A stretch of DNA of 64,000 nt from the NCBI GenBank assembly GCA_051209155.1, contig JBPJGB010000001.1, one strand, 5' to 3'. This document shows positions 45,403 to 54,057 of this stretch, one piece after another (the stretch's first letter is position 1; every line of letters starts with the position of its first letter). Origin of the DNA: Actomonas sp051209155. GTDB lineage: Bacteria; Verrucomicrobiota; Verrucomicrobiia; Opitutales; Opitutaceae. The translations under genes and the position numbers were made by a program. The notes beneath the pieces are model-generated. The model was not told the origin of the DNA. It did no database searches and saw nothing but the letters and a program-made list of their open reading frames with translations.

Positions 45403-46506
45403 CTATTTCGCCTCCTCCACCGCCGGTGGCTTGTAGACCAGCGGGATCCGCGCGACCACATCCACGGGCTCGTCGCCGATGTAGGGCGGGGCGAACCCCC
45501 AATCAGCCACGGCCTGCAGCGCCGCGTAACCAAAGGCCTCGTCGGTGGTTGAGACGATCTGCGGCAAAACCACCACTCCGTTGCGCGTGATCACAAACTC
45601 GACCAACGCCTCAGCCGGGCGCGGCGTCTTCATCAGCTCCACTGGCACCGTCGGTTCCCGTTGCGCGACCGCGATCGGCGGCCGCGGGAGATCTTTCAAG
45701 GTGCGGATCTGGTCGGGTTCTTCCCGCAGCAACTTGGCGACGCGGCGCATCTCCGAGGTGTAGGGAGCGTCGCTCCGGTCGTTGTTGGGGCGGAAATCAA
45801 ACTCCATCGAGAGGATCGCACCGCACGGTGCGCCACTTTTGTGAGCCGCGGGGTTGAACCGGAAGCTTCGCACCGCCGCCTCGGCCGCGTGTTTGAAAGC
45901 CGCGTCCGCGTCCCCCTCCGCCTCCGTCGCGATCACCCGACCCACCGCATCGACCACGAACTTCACCAAAACGGTGGCCCCCTGTCGGTCGAGGACCGCC
46001 TGCCGCGGGTAAACCGGCGCCGCATACCAAACCAGTTCGGGCGGCTTGTGCCAACGGAACGCCTCCGGCAGCGATTCGGGGTGCGACTTCGGCCGCTTCA
46101 CCTGCCAACCCTTCGAGGTGTCGCCGCCAGTGATGTTGAAGATCATCGGCACCCGCATGCGCGCGGCTACTTTGCGACCATCCAACATGGCTGGCTTGAA
46201 GCGCCATTTGTAGACCGAGTCCAAAGCGGCCTCGCGAAACCCCGGATGACTCGCGCGCTCCACGTGCGCCACCGCCACCCGCCCGTCGGTATCGACCACA
46301 AAATTGATCAACACCTCGCCAGTGATCCCGGCCCGTCGCATCGCGAACGGATAGATCGGCCTGGGTTGAGACGTGACCTTCGGCATCACATCGGCCGACT
46401 CCACCACCTCGCCCCTCGTGCTCGGCATCAACGCCACCAGCAGCATCAGACTGCGGATCAAGAACCACTGCCTCCACTTCACCCCGCAACGTTCCTTCGT
46501 TGTCAT
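45403..46506 (-). CDS. Secreted protein with three TonB C-terminal-like domains
   Basis: 367 residues. A hydrophobic N-terminus (WFLIRSLMLLVALMPSTRG) looks like a signal peptide. Three TonB_C-like units follow: residues about 40-130 (PRPIYPFAMRRAGITGEVLIN to MRVPMIFNI), 155-245 (AAPVYPRQAVLDRQGATVLV to AILSMEFDF) and 280-362 (RPAEALVEFVITRNG to RIPLVYKP). The third lacks the opening YP motif. There is no proline-rich spacer and no membrane anchor as in true TonB. It could be a periplasmic adaptor for several receptors. The VOC gene follows after 37 bases. Confidence 0.78.
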   Translation of the reverse strand: MTTKERCGVKWRQWFLIRSLMLLVALMPSTRGEVVESADVMPKVTSQPRPIYPFAMRRAGITGEVLINFVVDTDGRVAVAHVERASHPGFREAALDSVYKWRFKPAMLDGRKVAARMRVPMIFNITGGDTSKGWQVKRPKSHPESLPEAFRWHKPPELVWYAAPVYPRQAVLDRQGATVLVKFVVDAVGRVIATEAEGDADAAFKHAAEAAVRSFRFNPAAHKSGAPCGAILSMEFDFRPNNDRSDAPYTSEMRRVAKLLREEPDQIRTLKDLPRPPIAVAQREPTVPVELMKTPRPAEALVEFVITRNGVVVLPQIVSTTDEAFGYAALQAVADWGFAPPYIGDEPVDVVARIPLVYKPPAVEEAK

Positions 46507-46623
46507 GGGAGCACCGAATAAGTGCTTCGTTGGCCCTTGTCCATGGCGTCGTGCCACCTTGGGTTCCTCGTCCCCATCAGTTGACGTGGCACCGTCTTTG
46601 TCTCCAGCGTCTTGCCCAATCCC

Positions 46624-48504
46624 GTGAGCGAGCCGTCGTCCCAACCGGAACCCGCCGCGCCCCCCGACCCAGGTCGGGAGGACGATTCTCCTCGCCCGCA
46701 CCGCCGCCACTGGGGACGTATCCTGCGCTATTGGGCCCGCGGTGCTCTGCGCGCCGTGCAAATCGATTGGTTCCCCGGTCGTCGACTCTTCCGCAAGCCG
46801 CCCCGTTCGACGCTCACCGCCGATGCCAAGGCCGGCCTCAATGTCGCCCTGCTCGGCCTGCCGCAAAGTGTGGCCTTCTCCCTCATCGCCGGCGTGCCGC
46901 CCATCGCCGGTCTGCTGAGCAACGCGGTCGGCTCCATCGTCGGCCCGCTCTTCAGCGGCTCTCGCTTCATCGCGGTCGGTCCCTCCAACGCGACTGCCAT
47001 CCTCCTGCTCAGCGGCCTCGCCACCAGCGGCCTCGCCCCCGAGCAACGCGTGCTGGCGCTGCCGCTCTTCGTGCTGATGGTCGGCGTGTTCCTTGTGATC
47101 GGCGCCATCGTCCGCGCGTCATTGCTGATCAACTACATCTCGCGCACGGTCGTGACCGGTTACATCACCGCCGCCGCCTTGCTCATCTTTGTCAATCAGG
47201 TGCCCAACGTGCTGGGCTTCCACATCGGTGGCGCCTCCACCTTTCTCGGCACCCTCTCCGGCACCTTGCGCAACCTCCACCTGACGCAGTGGCCGGAGCT
47301 GCTTATCGCCGGCGGCACCCTTGCGCTCTACCTCGCCCTGCGCCGCTGGGCTCCACAGTTGCCCAACATCGTCGTGGCTTTGGTCGCCGCCGCCGGCGCT
47401 GCGATCGGCTTCAAGGAACTGGGCTGGGAACTCGACACCTTGCAGGGCTTCAGCCTCACCGAGGTGCGCCTCCTGCCCGGCACCTTCAACTTCGACCTCA
47501 TGGGCAACCTTGCCGCGCCCGCCCTCGCGCTCGCGTTCATCTCCATCCTCGAAGCCTCCGCCGTCGGCAAAACCCTCGCGTCGCGCTCCGGCCAACGCCT
47601 CCAGGTGAACCAGGAGATGTATGCCCTCGGCATGGCCAACGTCGCCAACTCCCTCTTCGGCAGCATGAATGCCTCGGGGTCACTCACCCGCTCCGTGCTC
47701 AGCGAAAACTCCGGCGCGCGCTCCCCGCTGGCCCACATCATCGCCGGCCTCATCGTGCTCGCCCTGGCCTTCTCAGTCGGCCCCTTCATCCGCTACGTGC
47801 CGACCGCCGCGCTCGCCGTGCTCGTCATGGCCATCGCCAGTTCGCTCATCAATCGCCGCAACCTGCTCTTCGCGCTCCGCACGACCACCTCCGACACGAT
47901 CGTCTTTCTCGTCACGCTCATCGCCGCGCTGCTGCTCACCATCGACTCCGCCATCTTCCTCGGCGCCTTCACCTCCGTGTTGCTCTTCCTCAAGAAGGCC
48001 GGCCAACCCGAGCTGGTGGAATACAACTTCAACCAGGAGGGTCACCTCGCCGAAATGCCCACCCCCGAGCGGCGCAACGTGCCCGGCATCTCCATCCTGC
48101 ACGCCGAGGGCGACCTGTTCTTCGGCTCCACCGAGATCTTCTCCCAACAGATCCGCGAGGTCATCCGCGACCCGTCGCTCAAGATCATCATCCTGCGCCT
48201 CAAGAACGCCCGCAATCTCGACGCCTCCGCCGCCGTGGCCATTGAGGAGCTGCACGACTTCCTCAAAAAATCGAAGCGCCAGCTCATCGTCTCCGGCGCC
48301 GGCCGCGAGGTGACCCGCGTGCTGCGCAATGCCGGCTTCATCGAAAAACTCGGTGAGGAGAACTACTTCCGCGAGGTGCCCAGCAATCCCACGCTCTCCA
48401 CTCGCGACGCCCTCAAACGCGCCACCACCGTGCTCGGCCGACGCGATGCGGAAATCCGCATCTTCGTCGACCAAGCCAAGAAGAAGAAACAGGACGAGGC
48501 CTAG
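46624..48504 (+). CDS. SulP/SLC26 family anion transporter with STAS domain
   Basis: About 626 residues from GTG 46624 (an in-frame TTG at 46612 is possible). A Pro- and charge-rich cytosolic lead is followed by 10-12 membrane helices with the SulP pattern LNVALLGLPQSVAFSLIAGVPPIAGL and GPSNATAILL, plus ANSLFGSMNASGSLTRS. The last about 150 residues form a STAS domain (ISILHAEGDLFFGSTEIF, ARNLDASAAVAIEEL). SulP carriers take up sulfate, bicarbonate or dicarboxylates, often with Na+ or H+. The substrate is not predictable here. It converges with the PPi-PEPCK gene eight bases away. Confidence 0.92.
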   Translation: MSEPSSQPEPAAPPDPGREDDSPRPHRRHWGRILRYWARGALRAVQIDWFPGRRLFRKPPRSTLTADAKAGLNVALLGLPQSVAFSLIAGVPPIAGLLSNAVGSIVGPLFSGSRFIAVGPSNATAILLLSGLATSGLAPEQRVLALPLFVLMVGVFLVIGAIVRASLLINYISRTVVTGYITAAALLIFVNQVPNVLGFHIGGASTFLGTLSGTLRNLHLTQWPELLIAGGTLALYLALRRWAPQLPNIVVALVAAAGAAIGFKELGWELDTLQGFSLTEVRLLPGTFNFDLMGNLAAPALALAFISILEASAVGKTLASRSGQRLQVNQEMYALGMANVANSLFGSMNASGSLTRSVLSENSGARSPLAHIIAGLIVLALAFSVGPFIRYVPTAALAVLVMAIASSLINRRNLLFALRTTTSDTIVFLVTLIAALLLTIDSAIFLGAFTSVLLFLKKAGQPELVEYNFNQEGHLAEMPTPERRNVPGISILHAEGDLFFGSTEIFSQQIREVIRDPSLKIIILRLKNARNLDASAAVAIEELHDFLKKSKRQLIVSGAGREVTRVLRNAGFIEKLGEENYFREVPSNPTLSTRDALKRATTVLGRRDAEIRIFVDQAKKKKQDEA

Positions 48505-48512
48505 GCCGACCC

Positions 48513-51500
48513 CTACACCGGCTGCCGCCCGAGTGTGCCGACCAACGAGGCCAGGTAGTCCGCGCTCTTCACTTTGGCCAACTCCGCCTCGGCCTCGCAC
48601 AGGCGCGCGGTCAGGCCCATGCGTTGCGCGACGTCCGCACTCGCCGGATGGTCGATGACCAGTTTGAGCGATTCGATGTGCCGTGCCCACAGGCCGACGT
48701 CCCAGCCCTGCTTGGCCACGAGTCGCGCCTGATACCAATCGCTCGCGAGCAAGGCCTCACGGCTGAACATCTCGCGCACCTCCGGCGCATCGAGACCGTG
48801 GCCGTTCCAATTGCCCTTGGCCATGATGTGCAGCAAGGCCTCGAGCGGCGGACACGCTTCACTGATCGTGCCGTCGTCGAAATAGGCCTGGGCCACGCGC
48901 TGATGCGTCACGCACATCACGTCCATGCCTTCGGCAAAGAGGTCCATGTCCTGCAACTCCGGCTGCAGCATCTCATCGGTGAAGACCACATGTGGATGGT
49001 TGAACACGCGCCCGAAGAAGGTGCGGGCAAACTTCGCCGTGATGCGGTAACCGAGTCGGCTGGAGAACACCTTGTCGCCGTTGTGCTCCAGGTCTTCGCA
49101 CTTCTCGAGGTAGCCGTTTTCGATCAGGAACTTCGGGTCGCGTTCGTTGTGCTTCATGCGGCACCAGACCTCGGGAATCAGCAGACTCACGTCGTGGTCG
49201 ACCCGCATTTTCGGACCCACGTAACCCGCCGCCGACACGAAGGTCGGGTGGCCGGTGAGCAGCAGCGACACCAGCGCCGCATTGAGATCGTAGATCGCCG
49301 GCAGGCAGTTGAACGGCCCCTTGGTCAGCGCGCCTTCCGAACCGGCGCCGGTGGTCGAGGGCGACTTGCCCGTCATCGAACTGATGACTTCCAGGAACAA
49401 CTCCGGCAGCTCGAGGTAATGGATCGGGTTGAACACCGCCAAGGCCGGCACGCCGGCCTTTGTATCCGGTGGATTGTTACGCCGGCCCGGGACCACCGCG
49501 TCGACCGGGGTGTAAACCGGCGCGTCGGCCGCGAGACGCCGATGCAACCGCGTGGCCATGCGCGCGAGGTGGGCCGACTTCGGGTTGGCGAGATCGGGCC
49601 GCATCTGCAGATAGCGCGGATTCTTGGTCGGCTTGCCGTCCACGATGCGCGGGTGCGCCGGCGACACGAAAAACGAGGCACCATCCGGCGAAGCGGCGGC
49701 CTGACTGATGAGCGCCTTCACCGGTTGCGTCCACTTGTCGAACCCAACGGCGTCGGCGACCAGTTCCTTGGCGTCGTCCCGCGTGAGCGGTTCGAAGTTG
49801 GAGATGAAGTTGCCCGGGCCGGCCAGGTCGCGCTCGGTCTGTTTGTCGTAGCCGCGATGGATCGCGTCGTCGGGCCGCTGGAAGAGGCGCGTCTCGCAGT
49901 TCTCCACAAACTTCTCCGACGGCCGGTCGCTGCCCGCGGCGCGATCCGGCAGGCGATCGGCCGGCACCACGACCGACGCCGTGATGTCGTCCTCCATCTG
50001 CACCTTCGCCGCCGGGTGGAAATCCTCGCGCAGGCCGAAGACACGCCACGAACCGTCGTCGCGGAAGCCGACGCGCAGATAGCTCGCGGTGAGCTTGCGG
50101 TTGTCGCACTTCAACTCGTTGCCGGGCGTGCCGTTGATGATGTCGACCGAGAAGTGGCTGCGCCAATCGTCGCCCCAGTCGCTCTGGTAGTGCCGCTTCA
50201 CCACGAAGACGATTTCCTTGAGGTATTGCGGAATGACCCGCAGCCAGTCGTTGAACTCCTCGGAGTATTCGCTGGAGGGCGTGAGCAGTTTGATGACCGA
50301 GCCGAGCGAACGCTCGTTGCTCAGGATCGGACGCGTGTCCTTGCCGCGCTTTTCCGGGTCGGCGAAACGCTCGTGATAAGGGTGGTCGAGCAACTCCTGC
50401 ACCCGCTTCATGTCGCGCTCGAAGTCGGCCACAAACACCGGACCCGGCAGAATGGCATCGGAAATCGCCTTGGAGATCTCGGACTTGCCGCCGCCCGACA
50501 CGGTGCAGGGCTTGTGGCACAGGGTCCCTTCGGCGACCGTGCCGACAAGGTTCCACGAGCTGTGGCCGGGCGGTTGCTCCAGTTCGACCTTGTAGCCCGA
50601 CGGACGCACGTAGGTGATGCCGGCCCGCAAGGGCAGGGTGCGCACGCTGCCGTCCTCGGCGGTCCATTCGACCTTTTGCGTCGGCAGGTCGAAGCGCACA
50701 TCCTCCGGCACGTAGTAAATCGTTGGATACTCCTTGTCGACCGCGTAGCCCTCGGGCTTTACGTCGATGAGGTCGCCGTAGGCTTCGACCACGGCGGCGA
50801 AAGAGTGACCGCGCGACTGCACGTGCACGCTGCCGGCGAACTCCTCACCCAGATCGTAGGACGGGTAAACCAAGGCGCCGCCGGCGTGCTCCTCTTCGGC
50901 GAAACCGTAGAGATTGGCCGCGTAGCCGATCTGCGTCTTCACCTCCTTCTTGCAGTAACCGAAGTAGTTGTCGGCGATGATCGTGACCACGACTCCGCGG
51001 GCGTCGCGGGCGCAGACCTTGAAGGCCGAGCCGTCGTTGTAGAGCTCGTTCTCGTCCTTCCAGCACATGCCGTCGCGGCGTTGACGCGGCGTGGCGAGAT
51101 CCCAGTGCGGCAGGCCCAGCAGGACCTTCGGCACCTTGACCAAATGTGGGGCGAGGATGACGCAGCCGGTGTGACCGGTCCACCCGTCGATATCGAGCGC
51201 CGCGTCGTTCTCGGGCAGGTAGGGGTCGCCGCCGTTGCCGAAGATCGACTCCACAAAATCCAGGTTGGCCACCAGCGAGCCCGGCACGAAGAAACGCGTC
51301 TCCATGCGTTTGGCCTTGGTGAAGCCCTTGACCTCCGGCACGACCAGCGGTCGCAGCATGAGGGTCACCCACGCCGAGGCGGGTTCGGCCCAGTCGGCGG
51401 AGTAGGGGAGACGCATCAACTCGTCCGGCGCCTGCCAGGCGAGCTCGAGCAGTTTGGCATAGGCCTGCTTCGGCACCGCCTTCTTGTCCTCCGGCACCGG

Positions 51501-51932
51501 CAAACCGCCTTCGGCGATATGAAACACGCCCTTGGTGGTGCGGCGGTCACTGGCCGGATTGTGCAGCACGCCGTTGCGCAGCCGATAGCTCGACAGCAGT
51601 GGCGACTGGGTCGCATCGCCCCGATCCGGCAGCGACAGCTCGCGCGCCAGGCCTGGTTGATCGAGCACAAAGGTGCGCAGGGGCAGGGTGGGCGCCGGGC
51701 CGAGCTCGGCGAGGTATTGGTTGATGAAATGCTGAATGCGCCCGTCGACCGGCGCGTAACGCTCCACCATCTGCCGGGTCATCTCGCGGTGCCGCGAAAA
51801 GATCGGATCCGCCAGCGCCGTCAGAGATCCCGCCCCGTCCCCCGGTCCGGTGGGGCATCCCAACAACCCCAGGCGCAGGGCAATGGCTTGACGGTGTTCC
51901 TCGGGCGAAGGCGGGCGTTTGGCAAAGCTCAT
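48513..51932 (-). CDS. PPi-type phosphoenolpyruvate carboxykinase
   Basis: About 1139 residues from ATG 51932. Length and sequence match the pyrophosphate-dependent PEPCK family known from Entamoeba and Propionibacterium: WTGHTGCVILAPHL, DGSAFKVCARDARGVVVT, IADNYFGYCKKEVKTQI, TVSGGGKSEISKAI, LSNERSLGSVIKLLTP, RRNNPP and SSMTGKSPSTTGAGSEGALTKGPFN. The enzyme makes PEP and phosphate from oxaloacetate and PPi, or the reverse, saving ATP. It is unrelated in length to ATP- or GTP-type PEPCK (500-650 residues). It is cytosolic and apparently monocistronic. The call rests on recalled family motifs; a database comparison would settle it. Confidence 0.8.
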   Translation of the reverse strand: MSFAKRPPSPEEHRQAIALRLGLLGCPTGPGDGAGSLTALADPIFSRHREMTRQMVERYAPVDGRIQHFINQYLAELGPAPTLPLRTFVLDQPGLARELSLPDRGDATQSPLLSSYRLRNGVLHNPASDRRTTKGVFHIAEGGLPVPEDKKAVPKQAYAKLLELAWQAPDELMRLPYSADWAEPASAWVTLMLRPLVVPEVKGFTKAKRMETRFFVPGSLVANLDFVESIFGNGGDPYLPENDAALDIDGWTGHTGCVILAPHLVKVPKVLLGLPHWDLATPRQRRDGMCWKDENELYNDGSAFKVCARDARGVVVTIIADNYFGYCKKEVKTQIGYAANLYGFAEEEHAGGALVYPSYDLGEEFAGSVHVQSRGHSFAAVVEAYGDLIDVKPEGYAVDKEYPTIYYVPEDVRFDLPTQKVEWTAEDGSVRTLPLRAGITYVRPSGYKVELEQPPGHSSWNLVGTVAEGTLCHKPCTVSGGGKSEISKAISDAILPGPVFVADFERDMKRVQELLDHPYHERFADPEKRGKDTRPILSNERSLGSVIKLLTPSSEYSEEFNDWLRVIPQYLKEIVFVVKRHYQSDWGDDWRSHFSVDIINGTPGNELKCDNRKLTASYLRVGFRDDGSWRVFGLREDFHPAAKVQMEDDITASVVVPADRLPDRAAGSDRPSEKFVENCETRLFQRPDDAIHRGYDKQTERDLAGPGNFISNFEPLTRDDAKELVADAVGFDKWTQPVKALISQAAASPDGASFFVSPAHPRIVDGKPTKNPRYLQMRPDLANPKSAHLARMATRLHRRLAADAPVYTPVDAVVPGRRNNPPDTKAGVPALAVFNPIHYLELPELFLEVISSMTGKSPSTTGAGSEGALTKGPFNCLPAIYDLNAALVSLLLTGHPTFVSAAGYVGPKMRVDHDVSLLIPEVWCRMKHNERDPKFLIENGYLEKCEDLEHNGDKVFSSRLGYRITAKFARTFFGRVFNHPHVVFTDEMLQPELQDMDLFAEGMDVMCVTHQRVAQAYFDDGTISEACPPLEALLHIMAKGNWNGHGLDAPEVREMFSREALLASDWYQARLVAKQGWDVGLWARHIESLKLVIDHPASADVAQRMGLTARLCEAEAELAKVKSADYLASLVGTLGRQPV

Positions 51933-51992
51933 AAGCGGTGCGGACGCTAGAAGCATTCACCACGCCGCGACAATCGCCTCTTTGAAAAAAGC

Positions 51993-52424
51993 CTATGACT
52001 GGCCCGCAACCACCGCCACCAGCACGGCGCGCATGCTCCACAGCACCGTGCGCGACCAGTTGCCGCCCACCAAACGGCGAATCAGCGCCTCATCCCGCCC
52101 CGTTGCCAGTCGACGGTGCTGCGGCACCTGCACGATCGCTGTGATGCCCCAGAGCGCGCCGACCGCGCCCAAACAAACCCACCCCACCGCCATTTCGGGC
52201 CAAATCGCCACCCAAAGGATCGCGCCGACCAGCTCCGCCAGCATCAACGGCCCCACCACCCAGCCCATGCGCCGTGTATAGTCCCGATGCCACGCCACAA
52301 ACGCCTCTTCCGGCACGCGCGCAAAACCGGGATACACGACGACCTGCACCAGCCAAATGATACCGGTCATCATCCAGGTCGCCACCGCGTGCGCCCACCA
52401 AACGATCTCGCTAAACTCCAGCAT
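51993..52424 (-). CDS. Four-helix membrane protein of unknown function
   Basis: 143 residues with four hydrophobic helices: WWAHAVATWMMTGIIWLVQVVVYP, VVGPLMLAELVGAILWVAIW, VGWVCLGAVGALWGITAIVQ and TVLWSMRAVLVAVVA. Conserved-looking HRDYTRRMGWVVGP and RLVGGNWSRT stretches suggest a real family (integral membrane, DUF1772-like in shape). Its start overlaps the end of queC by 14 bases, so it is coupled to queC. No function is assigned. Confidence 0.72.
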   Translation of the reverse strand: MLEFSEIVWWAHAVATWMMTGIIWLVQVVVYPGFARVPEEAFVAWHRDYTRRMGWVVGPLMLAELVGAILWVAIWPEMAVGWVCLGAVGALWGITAIVQVPQHRRLATGRDEALIRRLVGGNWSRTVLWSMRAVLVAVVAGQS

Positions 52425-53073
52425 CGTAAACCGTGGGATCGGCCAAACCGGCCCGCGCAAACGCCTCGATCCGCTCCACACAGGTCCCGCATTTGCCGCA
52501 ATGCATCGCGCCGCCTTTGTAGCACGACCAGGTGCGCCCAAAGTCCACCCCCAACCGAGCCCCCTCGGCCGCGATCTGGCCTTTGTCCATCGCGATGAAC
52601 GGCCGCAACAAGGCCACCTCCGCGTAGGTGCCGAGCTTCATCGCCTCGCCCATGGCCCGCATGAACCCTTCGCGACAATCCGGGTAGATCGCGTGGTCGC
52701 CACCATGTGCCGCGATCACCACACCGTCCGCCCCCGCGCTCTCCGCCACCCCTGCCGCGATGCTCAGCATGATCGCATTACGAAAAGGCACCACCGTCTG
52801 TTTCATGTTGGCGTCCTCGTAGTGCCCTTCGGGGATCTCCCCGCCCGACTGCAGCAACGCCGAATCAAACAAGCGGTCCACAAACGGCAGCGCCACCACC
52901 TCGTGCCGCACCCCCATCGCTGCTGCGTGCTCCGCCGCGAACGGGATCTCCCGCGCGTTGTGCTTCGCGCCGTAGTCGAAGCTCAACACCGCCACCACCT
53001 CGTGCTGTTCCCGCGCCCAATACAGCGCCGCCACCGAATCCATCCCACCGGAACATAAAACGACCACCTTCAT
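52411..53073 (-). CDS. queC: 7-cyano-7-deazaguanine synthase QueC
   Basis: 220 residues. The PP-loop SGGMDS (8-13) binds ATP; SFDYGAKHN, VPFRNAIMLSIA, GGDHAIYPDCREGFM are family motifs. Four Zn-binding Cys near the C-terminus appear as TWSCYKGGAMHCGKCGTC. It turns 7-carboxy-7-deazaguanine into preQ0 for queuosine in tRNA. Other que genes are not in the window. The membrane-protein gene downstream is coupled. Confidence 0.95.
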   Translation of the reverse strand: MKVVVLCSGGMDSVAALYWAREQHEVVAVLSFDYGAKHNAREIPFAAEHAAAMGVRHEVVALPFVDRLFDSALLQSGGEIPEGHYEDANMKQTVVPFRNAIMLSIAAGVAESAGADGVVIAAHGGDHAIYPDCREGFMRAMGEAMKLGTYAEVALLRPFIAMDKGQIAAEGARLGVDFGRTWSCYKGGAMHCGKCGTCVERIEAFARAGLADPTVYDAGV

Positions 53074-53181
53074 CGGCCCTAAAATGCCTCCGCCTCCGCA
53101 TTGCCCAATCTTTCTCTTTGTTCTTTCTCTTTATCTTTCTCCCCGCCGAACGGAACGCGCCCGCCATCGCCCCCATCGACC

Positions 53182-54057
53182 ATGCTCCTCTTCCACGACG
53201 CCCGTTGCACCGCCTACGGCACCGCCGACCGCCCCGAACGTCCCGCGCGCCTCGCCCGCACCGTGCCCCATCTGCGCAACGCCCACCCGGATTGGACCTG
53301 GATCGAATCCCCTGCGGCCACCCCAACCGACGCCGGGCTCTGCCACACCCCGGGCCACCTCGCCCGCCTCAACGTCAGCGAGGACTTTGATCCCGACACA
53401 CCATATTTTCCCGACATCGCCGCCCACGCCTATCGCGCCACCGGCGCCGCCCTCGCGGCCACCGACGCCGCCGTCGCCGGTCGCGGCCCCGCCATCGCCC
53501 TCATGCGCCCACCTGGCCACCACGCCACGGCCGACCAAGCCATGGGCTTTTGTTACCTCAATCACATCGCCATCGCCGCCGAACACGCCCGCCAGAACCT
53601 CGGGCTCAAGCGCGTCGCCGTCTGGGATTTTGACGCCCACCACGGCAATGGCACCGAAGCCCTGCTGGCCGACCGCGAAGGTTTCCTGTTCACGTCCGTC
53701 CATCAGTCGCCCTGCTACCCCGGCACCGGCCTCACGAGCTTCAGCAACTGCCAAAACTGGCCGATACCTCCTTTGGCGCCCCCGCCCGCGCATCTCGAGG
53801 CCCTCCGCGCCTCGCTCGACGCCGTGATTGCCTTCGACCCGGACCTTGTGCTCGTCTCTGCCGGATTCGACGCCTACGAGGGCGACCCGATCACCAACAT
53901 GACTCTAAGAACCTCCGACTTTGCCACCTTGGGCACCTGGTTGCGCGCCGCCGATCTTCCGGCGGCCGCCGTGCTCGAGGGCGGTTACAGCGAAGACCTG
54001 CCTCTGCTCGTCGACGCCTTTCTGACCGCCTGGGCTGGGGAGGACGCCCGCGCATGA
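53182..54057 (+). CDS. Histone deacetylase-like (acetoin utilisation type) hydrolase
   Basis: 291 residues from ATG 53182. Arginase/deacetylase fold with RPPGHHA, the Zn ligands in WDFDAHHGNGT and LVSAGFDAYEGDP, and LEGGYSEDLP. The loop usually reading N-PLPPG-GD is altered to NWPIPPLAPPP, so the pocket rim differs from classical class II enzymes. Bacterial members remove acetyl groups from polyamines, proteins or small molecules. The stop overlaps the RNase D-like start by ATGA, so the two are cotranscribed, with oleC and oleD behind them. Confidence 0.88.
   Translation: MLLFHDARCTAYGTADRPERPARLARTVPHLRNAHPDWTWIESPAATPTDAGLCHTPGHLARLNVSEDFDPDTPYFPDIAAHAYRATGAALAATDAAVAGRGPAIALMRPPGHHATADQAMGFCYLNHIAIAAEHARQNLGLKRVAVWDFDAHHGNGTEALLADREGFLFTSVHQSPCYPGTGLTSFSNCQNWPIPPLAPPPAHLEALRASLDAVIAFDPDLVLVSAGFDAYEGDPITNMTLRTSDFATLGTWLRAADLPAAAVLEGGYSEDLPLLVDAFLTAWAGEDARA

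Noticed and set aside
46500..48245. A 581-codon plus-strand frame overlapping the SulP gene
   Set aside because: Arg/Pro/His-rich off-frame translation; the SulP frame has clear membrane helices and a STAS domain.
48624..51950. An 1108-codon open frame on the plus strand across the PPi-PEPCK gene
   Set aside because: Antisense shadow with Arg/His/Gly-rich low-complexity translation; the minus strand encodes a recognisable enzyme.
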